The position numbers and the translations under genes were made by a program. Positions 1-7,294 of a DNA stretch of 23,747 nt are shown in pieces. Under the pieces are notes generated by a model. The model was not told where the DNA came from. It saw only the letters and a list, made by a program, of their open reading frames with translations, and searched no databases. The DNA is from CADEED01 sp046733635 (GTDB lineage Bacteria > Pseudomonadota > Gammaproteobacteria > Steroidobacterales > Steroidobacteraceae): positions 1 to 23,747 of the forward strand of contig JBKPPO010000166.1 in NCBI GenBank assembly GCA_046733635.1, written 5' to 3'. The stretch's first letter is position 1. Every line of letters begins with the position of its first letter.

Positions 1-187
1 GCCCCAGGGCGACCAGCAATGGCAGCTCATGGAGGATCCGCTCATGGCGCGCGGCGGTTGCCGCGTGAGCTCCGACAATTCGAACATCGACGCGCGTTTC
101 GAAACCGCGGTGGCCGCGGCGTTGTCCGGGCTGCTCGGCGATGAACGCGTCGAACGTCTGCAGGAATCCGGCAAGGAAGGCGCATGA
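1..187 (+). CDS. fliH: FliH flagellar export ATPase regulator, C-terminal end (partial)
   Basis: Only the last 61 codons are present; the gene starts upstream of the window and stops with the TGA at 185-187. FliH is the cytoplasmic stator-like partner of the FliI ATPase in the flagellar type III export apparatus. The visible tail reads W-Q-L-x-E-D-P-L-M-x-x-G-G-C-R-V followed by S-D-N-S-N-I-D-A-R-F-E, the conserved FliH/HrpE C-terminal pattern (a GGC turn followed by IDA and a charged helix). The stop overlaps the fliI start as ATGA, so the two are translationally coupled. The call rests on this motif and on position directly before fliI. Confidence 0.9.
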   Translation, partial: PQGDQQWQLMEDPLMARGGCRVSSDNSNIDARFETAVAAALSGLLGDERVERLQESGKEGA

Positions 188-1581
188 CGCAATCCTCGCC
201 GGGCACGCAACAACTCCGCGGTGAGCGCGCGATGGGCTGGCGCGAGCGCATGTCGCGCCAGGTCGAGCGCGCGTCTTCGCTGCCGCCACCCCCGGTGGAA
301 GGCGCACTCACGCGCATGGTGGGACTCACGCTCGAAGCCTCGGGTTGCCAGGCCGCCGTGGGCGACGTCTGCGATCTTTTGAACGGCGATGGCTCCAAGG
401 TGGAAGCCGAAGTCGTGGGCTTCGCCGGCGACAAACTCTATCTGATGCCCACGGGCGAAGTGCATGGCCTCGCGCCGGCCGCGCGCGTGGTGCCGCGCCA
501 GCGCGGCGGCAGCGTCAAGGTGGGTCCGGGCCTGCTGGGACGCGTGATCGACGGCAACGGCGTCCCGCTCGATGGCCTGGGTCCGATCCAGGAGGGCGAA
601 CACGTCAAGTTGTTGGGCCAGAGCATCAACCCGCTGGCGCGTCATCCCATCGAGACGCCGCTCGACGTGGGTGTGCGTTCGATCAACGCCTTGCTGACCG
701 TGGGCCGAGGCCAGCGCATCGGCCTGTTCGCGGGCTCGGGCGTCGGCAAATCCGTGCTGCTCGGCATGATGGCGCGGTACACCTCGGCCGACGTGATTGT
801 CGTGGGCCTGATCGGTGAGCGCGGCCGCGAAGTGAAGGAATTCGTCGAGCGCATCCTCGGGCCGGAAGGCCGCCGCCGCTCGGTGGTGGTCGCGTCGCCG
901 GCCGACAATTCGCCGCTCATCCGCCTGCATGGCGCCGCATTGGCGACGTCGATCGCCGAGTATTTCCGTGAGCGCGGGCTCTCCGTGCTCCTCATCATGG
1001 ATTCGTTGACGCGTTACGCGCAGGCGCAACGCGAGATCGGACTCGCCATCGGCGAAGCGCCGGCCACCAAGGGTTATCCGCCGTCGGTGTTCGCCAAGCT
1101 GCCGGCGCTCGTGGAACGAGCCGGCAATGGCGCGAAGGGCAAGGGCTCGATCACCGCGTTCTACACCGTGCTCACGGAAGGCGACGATCAGCAGGACCCG
1201 ATCGCCGACGCCGCCCGCGCGATCCTCGACGGCCACTTCGTGTTGTCGCGGCGTATCGCGGAGTCGGGCCAGTATCCCGCCATCGACGTCGAAGCGTCGG
1301 TGAGCCGCTGCATGCACGAGATCGTCTCGCACGAGCACACCGAGCTCGCGCGCCGCTTCCGGCAGACACTGGCCATCTACCAGCAGAACCGCGACCTCAT
1401 CTCCATCGGCGCATACCAGCGCGGCAGCGATCCGCGCATCGATGCCGCCATGGATCTGTGGCCGGCGATGCAGCGGTTCCTGTCGCAGCAGATCCAGCAG
1501 CGCGTGAGTCATGCCGATGCAGTGAACGAGCTGCGCCAATTGTTCGCCAGCGCGCCGCCGCAGGCGGCGCCGAGAGCCTGA
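184..1581 (+). CDS. fliI: FliI flagellum-specific export ATPase
   Basis: 465 aa, the usual FliI length. This is the cytoplasmic hexameric ATPase that unfolds and delivers flagellar substrates to the export gate; it is homologous to F1 beta. Visible: Walker A AGSGVGKS at residues 183-190; Walker B LLIMDS at about 269-274 followed by LTRYAQAQREIGLA; the family stretch GEAPATKGYPPSVFAKLP; and the GDDQQDPI segment. The start chosen is the ATG overlapping the fliH stop, preceded by AAGGAAGG at 174-181. An internal ATG at 232 would shorten the variable N-terminus by 16 residues and lacks a better ribosome site. fliJ begins 10 bases after the stop. Confidence 0.98.
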   Translation: MTQSSPGTQQLRGERAMGWRERMSRQVERASSLPPPPVEGALTRMVGLTLEASGCQAAVGDVCDLLNGDGSKVEAEVVGFAGDKLYLMPTGEVHGLAPAARVVPRQRGGSVKVGPGLLGRVIDGNGVPLDGLGPIQEGEHVKLLGQSINPLARHPIETPLDVGVRSINALLTVGRGQRIGLFAGSGVGKSVLLGMMARYTSADVIVVGLIGERGREVKEFVERILGPEGRRRSVVVASPADNSPLIRLHGAALATSIAEYFRERGLSVLLIMDSLTRYAQAQREIGLAIGEAPATKGYPPSVFAKLPALVERAGNGAKGKGSITAFYTVLTEGDDQQDPIADAARAILDGHFVLSRRIAESGQYPAIDVEASVSRCMHEIVSHEHTELARRFRQTLAIYQQNRDLISIGAYQRGSDPRIDAAMDLWPAMQRFLSQQIQQRVSHADAVNELRQLFASAPPQAAPRA

Positions 1582-1591
1582 GGGGTAATCC

Positions 1592-2041
1592 ATGAAACGT
1601 TCCGAACGTCTCGACATCGTCCAGCAGGCCGCGAACCGTACCGAGAAGGAGCGCGCCGACCGCGTGGCCCTGGCGGAAAAACATCTTGCCGAGATGCAGC
1701 AGAAGCTCGCGGCGCTCGAGAGATATCGTGGCGAATACGAAGCCGGATTCGCAGCCAGGGCCGGCGCCGGTTTCGGCGCGGCGAACGTGCGCGATTTCCA
1801 GACTTTTCTCGGGCGGCTCGGTGAAGCGCTGAATCAGCAGAAAGAACTCGTGGCGGCGGCGCGTCGTGCGCTCGACGCCGAGCGCGACAGCTGGCGCGAA
1901 GCCGCGCAGCGGGCGCACGTGGTGGAAACCTTGACGGAGCGCTGGCAGGGCGAAGAGAAGCGCCAGGCGGACCGTCGCGATCAGAACATGAGTGATGAAC
2001 TGGCCATGCAACTTCGGCAGGCCCGGGAGAGAGCCAAGTGA
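1592..2041 (+). CDS. fliJ: FliJ flagellar export chaperone/stalk protein
   Basis: 149 aa, normal for FliJ. It is a small cytoplasmic antiparallel coiled coil that sits in the FliI ring, like the gamma subunit of F-ATPase, and helps link the ATPase to FlhA. The protein is almost entirely charged helix rich in K, E, A, Q and R, with a central break around FAARAGAGFGAANVRDFQTF and a second helix rich in LNQQKELVAAARRALDAE. FliJ sequences diverge strongly, so the call leans on coiled-coil character, length and position between fliI and fliK. GAGGGG a few bases upstream serves as the ribosome site. The stop overlaps the fliK GTG start by four bases. Confidence 0.93.
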   Translation: MKRSERLDIVQQAANRTEKERADRVALAEKHLAEMQQKLAALERYRGEYEAGFAARAGAGFGAANVRDFQTFLGRLGEALNQQKELVAAARRALDAERDSWREAAQRAHVVETLTERWQGEEKRQADRRDQNMSDELAMQLRQARERAK

Positions 2042-3003
2042 TTACCGCCTCAGCGGCGCCCAAAGTGCTGGATTCCACGCCCACGGCCACGCCGGGTACC
2101 GGCGCGCCGGGCACCGCCACACCGTCCACGCCCGGTTTCGATTCGATACTCATGCTGCAGAATCTCGCGGGCACGGCGGAGACGGGCACGCTCGAAGCGG
2201 CCGACACGACGGACCTGCTGGGTCTCGATGAAACCGACGAAGAAGAGGAGACCGGCGAGGAGCTCGAAGCGTCGCTCGCGTTCCTGTCGGCATTGATCGC
2301 CGCGACGACGCCGCGCGGCGGATCCGCCGGCGACATGTCCGCGGATTCCGGAGGGCAGGGGTCGCGCGATGCGGACTTGCCGCCGGCGCCCGCGAAGATC
2401 GCCGCGGAGTTCCTCGCGGCAGCCACGCTGCTCCAGGGGGGCGAAGGTGAAGAAGTGACGGACCTGCTCGCGGGACTCACACCCGTGAAGCCGGAGGCGG
2501 CCGAATCGCAGGAGAACGATCAGCAGATCCAGCGGACCGCGGAAATGCTGGCGCAGCTGCAACGCCAGAGTGCGGTGGACTCGGACAAGCCCGTGGTGAC
2601 CACTCATGTGCGTGATCCGCGCTGGGCCGACGACTTCAGCAATCGCATGGCGATGATGGTTCGCGCCGGTGAATCGACGGCGTCGCTGCAGCTCACGCCC
2701 GTCGACCTGGGACCCGTCGAGATCAATGTTTCCGTGAAGGACGGGCAGGCGACTATCCACTTCGGCGCTTCGCAGGCCGAGACGCGTGCATTGCTCGAAG
2801 CCTCGCTGCCGAAGCTGCGTGAAATGCTGGCTTCGCAGGGCTTCAACCTGCTGGACGCCAGCGTGTCTTCAGGGTTTTCCCGATCGCAGCACGCCAATTC
2901 GCCGTCGCGCGGGCAGGGTGATGGCGCGAGCGGCGAGTCCGAGACCTCGACGACCGAGGCGCGCAGTGTGCGCGCGTTGGGGATGCTGGACCTGTACGCC
3001 TGA
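2038..3003 (+). CDS. fliK: FliK flagellar hook-length control protein
   Basis: 321 aa, short for a family that often exceeds 400. FliK is exported while the hook grows; its C-terminus then contacts FlhB to switch export from rod/hook to filament substrates. The N-terminal two thirds is low-complexity, rich in T, A, G, P and acidic residues (an E-E-E-E run near residue 65), as expected of the molecular ruler part. The C-terminal Flg_hook domain is clear at about residues 190-285, including LQLTPVDLGPVEINVSV and LREMLASQGFNLLDASV. The start is GTG overlapping the fliJ stop (GTGA), with GGGAGAGAG at 2027-2035 upstream. No gene follows for about 250 bases. Confidence 0.95.
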   Translation: MITASAAPKVLDSTPTATPGTGAPGTATPSTPGFDSILMLQNLAGTAETGTLEAADTTDLLGLDETDEEEETGEELEASLAFLSALIAATTPRGGSAGDMSADSGGQGSRDADLPPAPAKIAAEFLAAATLLQGGEGEEVTDLLAGLTPVKPEAAESQENDQQIQRTAEMLAQLQRQSAVDSDKPVVTTHVRDPRWADDFSNRMAMMVRAGESTASLQLTPVDLGPVEINVSVKDGQATIHFGASQAETRALLEASLPKLREMLASQGFNLLDASVSSGFSRSQHANSPSRGQGDGASGESETSTTEARSVRALGMLDLYA

Positions 3004-3005
3004 AA

Positions 3006-3140
3006 TGGGGCCTGATGGGGTCACTCCCCAAATGCCAGCAAAAGGGGTCAAACCTCCTGCGGCCGGCGGTGGAGTGACGCGACTCGGTTGAGGTTTGACC
3101 CCTTTTGCCAGCATTTGGGGAGTGACCCCAAGCGACCCCA
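3006..3140. repeat. REPIN-like imperfect inverted repeat, element 1
   Basis: The arms 3016-3055 and 3091-3130 are reverse complements over 40 bases with two mismatches, both in the centre of TGCCAGCA, around a 35-base loop. One further pair (3056/3090) and an outer TGGGG/CCCCA pair (3006-3010 with 3136-3140) extend it. Each arm is built as GGGGTCACTCCCC, 14 bases, then GGGGTCA, so CCCC can pair with GGGG to give a smaller hairpin in each arm. This is the layout of two REP sequences in inverted orientation (REPIN), a non-autonomous element normally moved by a RAYT transposase. No transposase is encoded here. It lies just after the fliK stop and before the fliL promoter and might also terminate or insulate transcription. 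Confidence 0.85.
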
Positions 3141-3173
3141 CCCGCCAAAAACCCGGCGCTTTCCGCCCGCCGC

Positions 3174-3191
3174 GCGTGACCCCGGTCACGC
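3174..3191. promoter_or_regulatory. 18-bp palindrome upstream of the sigma-54 promoter
   Basis: GCGTGACC and GGTCACGC form perfect 8-base arms around a 2-base centre (CC). It ends 8 bases before the sigma-54 -24 element. Position and symmetry suit a dimeric regulator's operator or an activator site; which protein, if any, binds is unknown. It does not match the FleQ site I remember. Confidence 0.4.
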
Positions 3192-3199
3192 TTTTCCCA

Positions 3200-3215
3200 T
3201 GGCACGCGCGTTGCA
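3200..3215 (+). promoter_or_regulatory. Sigma-54 (RpoN) promoter for the fliL operon
   Basis: TGGCACG at 3200-3206, four bases, then TTGCA at 3211-3215. The GG (3201-3202) and GC (3213-3214) are separated by exactly 10 bases, as the -24/-12 sigma-54 consensus requires. Transcription would begin near 3226, about 30 bases before the fliL ATG. In Pseudomonas aeruginosa the fliLMNOPQR-flhB operon is RpoN-dependent, so the location fits known flagellar hierarchy. An enhancer-binding protein (FleQ/FleR type) would be needed but is not encoded here. Confidence 0.9.
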
Positions 3216-3257
3216 AAAGTCTTCCTCGCGGATCAACGAACGCCGAAGGAAGCGTGC

Positions 3258-3761
3258 ATGGCTACGGAAAACGAAGCGGCTGAAGGTGGAGAAGAAGGCG
3301 CCAAGAAAGGCGGCAAGAAGGGCCTGATCATCGCCATCGTGGCGGTGCTGGTCCTCGGCGGCGGCGGCGCGGGCGCCTTTTTCATGATGGGCGGCAAGAA
3401 GGAAGGCGAAGCCGCGAAGGAAGAGACCAAGGAAGTCCTTCCCCCCAAGTACATCAATCTCGATCCGCCGTTCGTCGTGAACTTCGAGGCGCAGGCGGCC
3501 GTGCGCTTCCTGCAGGTCACCGTGGGCATCATGACCCGCGACCTCAAGACCGAAGCGCTCATCAAGGACAACGATCCGCGCGTCCGCAACGACCTGCTGA
3601 TGATCCTGAGCGGCCAGAACTACGCCTCCGTGAGCTCCAACGAAGGCAAGGAAGAACTCCGCAAGAAGTGCCTGGAGGCCATCCGCACCATCACGAAGGA
3701 GATGGGCGGCGAGGCCGAGAAAGTCGAAGCGCTGTATTTCACCTCGTTCGTGATGCAGTGA
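3258..3761 (+). CDS. fliL: FliL flagellar basal body-associated protein
   Basis: 167 aa, normal length. FliL is a single-pass inner-membrane protein that rings the stator units and supports motor torque. A short lysine/glutamate-rich cytoplasmic tail (about 1-21) precedes one membrane segment at about 22-44 (GLIIAIVAVLVL then a glycine run). The periplasmic domain carries the typical YINLDPPFVVNF, an RFLQVTVGIMTRD strand and the C-terminal VEALYFTSFVMQ. The ATG follows AAGGA at 3246-3250. It is the first gene after the sigma-54 promoter, and fliM starts 7 bases after its stop. Confidence 0.96.
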   Translation: MATENEAAEGGEEGAKKGGKKGLIIAIVAVLVLGGGGAGAFFMMGGKKEGEAAKEETKEVLPPKYINLDPPFVVNFEAQAAVRFLQVTVGIMTRDLKTEALIKDNDPRVRNDLLMILSGQNYASVSSNEGKEELRKKCLEAIRTITKEMGGEAEKVEALYFTSFVMQ

Positions 3762-3768
3762 GGCGCCG

Positions 3769-4767
3769 ATGAGCTCCCAGGAAGTACTGAACCAGGACGA
3801 GATCGACGCGCTGTTGAACGGCGTCGATGCCGGTGTCGTGAACACCGAAGCGCCGCCGGACGACGGTACGGCGCGTCAATACGATTTCAGCCGCGAAATG
3901 CGCATCGTGCGCGGCCGCATGCCGACGCTCGAGATGGTCAACGAGCGTTTCGCGCGCCAGCTGCGCAACACGATGTACAACCTGCTGCGCAAGACCGTCG
4001 AGCTCTCCGTCGGCCAGGTGTCGATGAAGAAGTTCAGCGAATACACCCATTCGCTGCCGCTCCCCATCAACCTCAACATGTGCAAGATCAACCCGCTGCG
4101 CGGCACGGCGTTGTTCGCGATGGACCCGAAGCTCGTGTTCGCCATCGTCGACAACTTCTTCGGCGGCGTGGGCCGTCACGCCAAGATCGAAGGCCGCGAT
4201 TTCTCCTCCACGGAGATGCGCGTGGTGCAGATGCTGCTTCGCGGCGCGTTCGCCGACATGAAGGAAGCCTGGACGCCCATCGCCAGGATCGACGTCGAGT
4301 ACCTCAGTTCCGAAGTGAATCCCAACTTTGCGAGCATCGTCACGCCCTCGGAAGTGGTCGTGGTGTGCCCGTTCAACATCGAGCTCGATGGCGGCGGCGG
4401 CTTCCTCCACATCGTCCTGCCCTACGCGATGATCGAGCCGCTGCGCGAAGTACTCGATTCCGGCGTGCAGTCCGACCGCGCCGAGCAGGACGAACGCTGG
4501 CTGGCCTCGCTCAAGGAAGGCCTGCAGGACGCCGAGGTGGAACTCACCACGTTGTTGGGCACCGGCAGCGTCCGTCTGTCCAAGCTCGTCGATCTCAAGC
4601 CCGGCGACGTCCTCCCCTGTGATTTTTCCGGCAAGGCCACGGTGCTTGCCGATGGCGTGCCGCTGTTCCGCGGCGCCTTCGGCGTCTCGCGCGGCCAGCA
4701 ATGTGTGCGTTACGAGCAGCGAGTGCGGCGGCCGGGCCCGGCCGATGCGTCGTTGCTCCGTCGATAA
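3769..4767 (+). CDS. fliM: FliM flagellar motor switch protein
   Basis: 332 aa. This is the C-ring component that receives CheY-P and, with FliG and FliN, sets rotation direction. The N-terminal segment EVLNQDEIDALLNGV (residues 4-18) is the conserved CheY-P-binding peptide. The middle CheC-like domain begins with YDFSREMRIVRGRMPTLEMVNERFARQLRN and includes NPLRGTALFAMDP and FFGGVGRHAKIEGRDFSSTE. The C-terminal SpoA-type domain (about 245-320) contains LLGTGSVRLSKLVDLKPGDVLP and binds FliN. Spacing to fliN is 18 bases. No key element looks missing. Confidence 0.98.
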   Translation: MSSQEVLNQDEIDALLNGVDAGVVNTEAPPDDGTARQYDFSREMRIVRGRMPTLEMVNERFARQLRNTMYNLLRKTVELSVGQVSMKKFSEYTHSLPLPINLNMCKINPLRGTALFAMDPKLVFAIVDNFFGGVGRHAKIEGRDFSSTEMRVVQMLLRGAFADMKEAWTPIARIDVEYLSSEVNPNFASIVTPSEVVVVCPFNIELDGGGGFLHIVLPYAMIEPLREVLDSGVQSDRAEQDERWLASLKEGLQDAEVELTTLLGTGSVRLSKLVDLKPGDVLPCDFSGKATVLADGVPLFRGAFGVSRGQQCVRYEQRVRRPGPADASLLRR

Positions 4768-4785
4768 AGCTCAAGGAAATCGAAC

Positions 4786-5097
4786 ATGAATGCGAAGAGT
4801 GAAGCAGTGGTCCCCGAAGCCGCCGATGGCGCGCAGGACGTCAACCTCGAGGTGATCCTCGACGTGCCCGTCACGCTGTCCATGGAAGTGGGCCGCACGA
4901 AGATCCCGATCCGCAACCTGCTGCAGTTGAACCAGGGCTCCGTGGTCGAACTCGACCGCGCGGCCGGCGAACCGCTCGACGTGTTCGTCAACGGCACGCT
5001 GGTGGCGCATGGCGAGGTGGTGGTGGTGAACGAGAAGTTCGGCATCCGCATCACCGACGTGGTCAGCCCGGCCGAACGCATCCGCAAGCTCAAGTAG
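4786..5097 (+). CDS. fliN: FliN flagellar motor switch protein
   Basis: 103 aa, a short single-domain FliN. With FliM it forms the lower C-ring and helps dock the FliH-FliI complex. After about 20 acidic residues the whole protein is one SpoA (surface presentation of antigens) domain: VNLEVILDVPVTLSMEVGRT, then IRNLLQLNQGSVVELD, VFVNGTLVAHGEVVVVNEKFGIRITDV and the basic end ERIRKLK. AAGGAAA upstream of the ATG is a plausible ribosome site. fliO starts 3 bases after the stop, so both belong to the same transcript. Confidence 0.98.
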   Translation: MNAKSEAVVPEAADGAQDVNLEVILDVPVTLSMEVGRTKIPIRNLLQLNQGSVVELDRAAGEPLDVFVNGTLVAHGEVVVVNEKFGIRITDVVSPAERIRKLK

Positions 5098-5100
5098 GCG

Positions 5101-5505
5101 ATGGCTGAACCCACTCTATTCGCCGCACCCGACGCAGCGGCTCACACCACCGCGGCCGGCGGCACCTTCGAGGTGACGCTGGCGTTGCTGCTGGTGGTGG
5201 GCGTGATCGCCGCGCTGGCCTGGTTCGCGCGCCGCGCGCGCGGCGGCCTGTTCCGCGGGCGCAATGCGCGCATCCAGGTACTGGCCACGCAATCTCTCGG
5301 CGTGAAGGAAAGCGCCGTACTCGTGCGTATCGGCGACACCGACATCCTCATCGGAGTCGCGCAGGGCAACGTCCGCCCGCTGCACGTGTTCCCCGTCGGC
5401 GCGAACACCGACGCGCCGCCGTCGCCGGAGCTTCCGCCCGGTGCGCCGCAGGCGCCGAATTTCAAGGAACTGCTGTTGAAGTCCCTCGGAGTCAACAAGC
5501 AGTGA
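5101..5505 (+). CDS. fliO: FliO flagellar export gate assembly protein
   Basis: 134 aa. FliO is a small membrane protein that stabilises FliP during assembly of the FliP5-FliQ4-FliR1 export gate and is not part of the finished pore. There is a short periplasmic N-terminus, one membrane helix at about 22-42 (FEVTLALLLVVGVIAALAWF) and a positively charged RRARGG stop, then a cytoplasmic domain with IQVLATQSLGVKESAVLVRIGDTDILIGVA, the FliO family core. The C-terminus is proline-rich and variable. The family is poorly conserved; position before fliP and topology settle the call. The stop overlaps the fliP GTG by four bases. Confidence 0.94.
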   Translation: MAEPTLFAAPDAAAHTTAAGGTFEVTLALLLVVGVIAALAWFARRARGGLFRGRNARIQVLATQSLGVKESAVLVRIGDTDILIGVAQGNVRPLHVFPVGANTDAPPSPELPPGAPQAPNFKELLLKSLGVNKQ

Positions 5506-6239
5506 AACGCTTCGCGCTCATCCTGTTAGGCCTGTTCGCGCCCGTGCTCACGCATGCAGCCACGGGTCTCCCGGCGGTCACGGTCACCACGAATCCCGGC
5601 GGCGGTCAGACGTATTCGCTGACGCTGCAGGTCCTGATCCTGATGACGGTGCTGACGCTGCTGCCGGCCATCATGCTCATGATGACGGCGTTCACGCGCA
5701 TCATCATCGTGCTCGCGATCCTGCGGCAGGCGATCGGCGCCGGCCAGACGCCGCCCAACCAGGTGCTCGTCGGCCTCGCGCTGTTCCTCACGCTGTTCGT
5801 CATGGCGCCGGTGGTGGAGAAGATCAACACCGAAGCCGCGCAGCCCTATCTCGCCGGCACCATCGAAACCACGGTGGCGCTCGAACGCGCCATCGTGCCG
5901 CTCAAGACGTTCATGCTCGAGCAGACGCGCGAGTCGGACATCGCCACCTTCGTGCGCATCTCGGGCGGCAAGGGCTTCGCGAAGAAGGAAGACGTGCCAC
6001 TCAGCATCCTCGTGCCGTCGTTCATCACGAGCGAGCTCAAGACCGCGTTCCAGATCGGCTTCATGTTGTTCATCCCGTTCGTGATCATCGATCTCGTGGT
6101 GGCGAGCGTGCTCATGTCGATGGGCATGATGATGCTCTCGCCGGTGCTGATCTCGTTGCCGTTCAAGATCATGCTGTTCGTGCTCATCGACGGCTGGTCG
6201 CTGATCATGGGCACGCTGGCCCAGTCGTTCTTCAGGTGA
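5502..6239 (+). CDS. fliP: FliP flagellar export gate protein
   Basis: 245 aa, normal. FliP forms the pentameric heart of the export gate. A cleavable-type signal peptide is visible (MKRFALILLGLFAPVLTHA, cleavage likely after residue 19), as is usual for FliP. Membrane segments include LQVLILMTVLTLLPAIMLMM and the conserved MTAFTRIIIVLAILRQAIG with TPPNQVLVGLALFLTLFVM. The C-terminal part contains LSILVPSFITSELKTAFQIG and the paired hydrophobic helices ending in IMGTLAQSFFR. The start is GTG inside the fliO stop (GTGA), giving direct translational coupling. Confidence 0.98.
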   Translation: MKRFALILLGLFAPVLTHAATGLPAVTVTTNPGGGQTYSLTLQVLILMTVLTLLPAIMLMMTAFTRIIIVLAILRQAIGAGQTPPNQVLVGLALFLTLFVMAPVVEKINTEAAQPYLAGTIETTVALERAIVPLKTFMLEQTRESDIATFVRISGGKGFAKKEDVPLSILVPSFITSELKTAFQIGFMLFIPFVIIDLVVASVLMSMGMMMLSPVLISLPFKIMLFVLIDGWSLIMGTLAQSFFR

Positions 6240-6246
6240 CGCACCC

Positions 6247-6516
6247 ATGACACCTGAAACCGTCGTCACGATTGGCCGCCAGGCGCTGGAAATGACGCTG
6301 ATGCTCTCGGCGCCGCTGCTTCTCACGGCGCTCGCCGTGGGTCTCATCGTCGGCATCTTCCAGGCCGCCACGCAGATCAACGAGATGACGCTGTCGTTCA
6401 TCCCGAAGCTGCTGGCCATGGCGGCGGTGCTCGCCTTGACCGGTCCCTGGATGCTGCGTCATCTCGTCGAGTACACGCGCAATCTCATCCAGAGCATTCC
6501 GTCCCTGATTGGTTAG
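6247..6516 (+). CDS. fliQ: FliQ flagellar export gate protein
   Basis: 89 aa with two membrane helices, the standard FliQ size and topology. Four FliQ copies wrap the FliP/FliR core of the export gate. Visible: the MTPETVVTIGRQALEMTLM start, first helix LLLTALAVGLIVGIFQAATQINEMTL with the family Q-A-A-T-Q-I-N-E motif, and second helix LLAMAAVLALTGPWMLRHLVEY. AGGTGA overlapping the fliP stop provides the ribosome site; the ATG is 7 bases after that stop. Confidence 0.98.
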   Translation: MTPETVVTIGRQALEMTLMLSAPLLLTALAVGLIVGIFQAATQINEMTLSFIPKLLAMAAVLALTGPWMLRHLVEYTRNLIQSIPSLIG

Positions 6517-6520
6517 CCGC

Positions 6521-7291
6521 GTGATCAATCTCACCACCGGTCAGCTCGAGGCGTGGATTGCGCAGGGGTTCTTCCCCTTCACGCGCATCGGCGCCTGCCT
6601 GATGGTGGCGCCGCTGTTCGGCGCGCGTTTCGTGTCCTCGCGGCTGCGCATCATCCTCGCCGTGGCGATCACCGCGCTCGTCGTGCCGCTGCTGCCGGCG
6701 CCGGACATCGCGCCGTTCTCGCCGCAGGGCTTCGTGGTCGTCGCGCAGCAGATCATGATCGGCGTGGCGTTGGGCTTCGCGCTGCAGATCGTGTTCGACG
6801 CGCTGGGCCTGGCGGGCCAGCTGCTCGCGAACAGCATGGGTTTGAGCTTCGCGTTCAATGTCGATCCGCTGCGCGGCAGCAGCACTGCCGCGCTGGGCCA
6901 GCTCTACATCATCCTCGCCACGCTGGTGTTCCTCGCGCTGGGTGGACATCTCTCGCTCATCCAGGTGCTGGTGGACGGGCTCACCACCATGCCCGTGGGC
7001 GCGACGCTTCCGCGCGAAGGCCTCTGGGCCATCGTGCTCTGGGGCGGCACGTTGTTCTCGGGCGCGATCTCCATCGCGCTGCCCGGCGTGACCGCGCTAC
7101 TGATCGTCAATCTCGCGTTCGGCGTGGTCTCGCGCGCCGCGCCGTCGCTGAACCTGTTCGCGGTGGGTTTCCCCATCTCGCTGATCGTGGGCCTGGTGGT
7201 GGTGCTGGCCGGCATGGGCCCGCTCACGCAGGGAATCGCGCAACTCATCGGCCAGGGACTGCAGTTCCTGCGCGATCTGATCGGAGCCTGA
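6521..7291 (+). CDS. fliR: FliR flagellar export gate protein
   Basis: 256 aa from the GTG at 6521, normal for FliR, the single-copy gate subunit that closes the FliP ring and contacts FlhB. It is very hydrophobic with several membrane helices; conserved features include ACLMVAPLFGARFVSSRLRIILAVAIT, the FALQIVFDALGLAGQLLANSMGLSFAFNVDP stretch (aligns with the family Q-x-G-x-x-M/S-x-x-F region), LALGGHLSLI and the C-terminal NLFAVGFPISLIVGL. A TTG at 6509 in the same frame would add four residues and overlap fliQ. I prefer GTG because the resulting N-terminus INLTTGQLEAWI matches family starts. The ribosome site is weak. Confidence 0.95.
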   Translation: MINLTTGQLEAWIAQGFFPFTRIGACLMVAPLFGARFVSSRLRIILAVAITALVVPLLPAPDIAPFSPQGFVVVAQQIMIGVALGFALQIVFDALGLAGQLLANSMGLSFAFNVDPLRGSSTAALGQLYIILATLVFLALGGHLSLIQVLVDGLTTMPVGATLPREGLWAIVLWGGTLFSGAISIALPGVTALLIVNLAFGVVSRAAPSLNLFAVGFPISLIVGLVVVLAGMGPLTQGIAQLIGQGLQFLRDLIGA

Positions 7292-7294
7292 GAC

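Noticed and set aside
3016..3130. The inverted repeat as an intrinsic (rho-independent) terminator
   Set aside because: No T-run follows the stem, and the 35-base loop and nested arm structure fit a REPIN better; an insulating effect remains possible and is listed as a finding.
3004..3257. Small open frames in the fliK-fliL gap (for example 3088-3327)
   Set aside because: They run through the inverted repeat and promoter and into fliL out of phase; basic low-complexity translations with no support.
6509..6520. TTG start for fliR overlapping the fliQ stop
   Set aside because: The GTG at 6521 gives an N-terminus matching the family; the TTG adds four atypical residues and has no better ribosome site.
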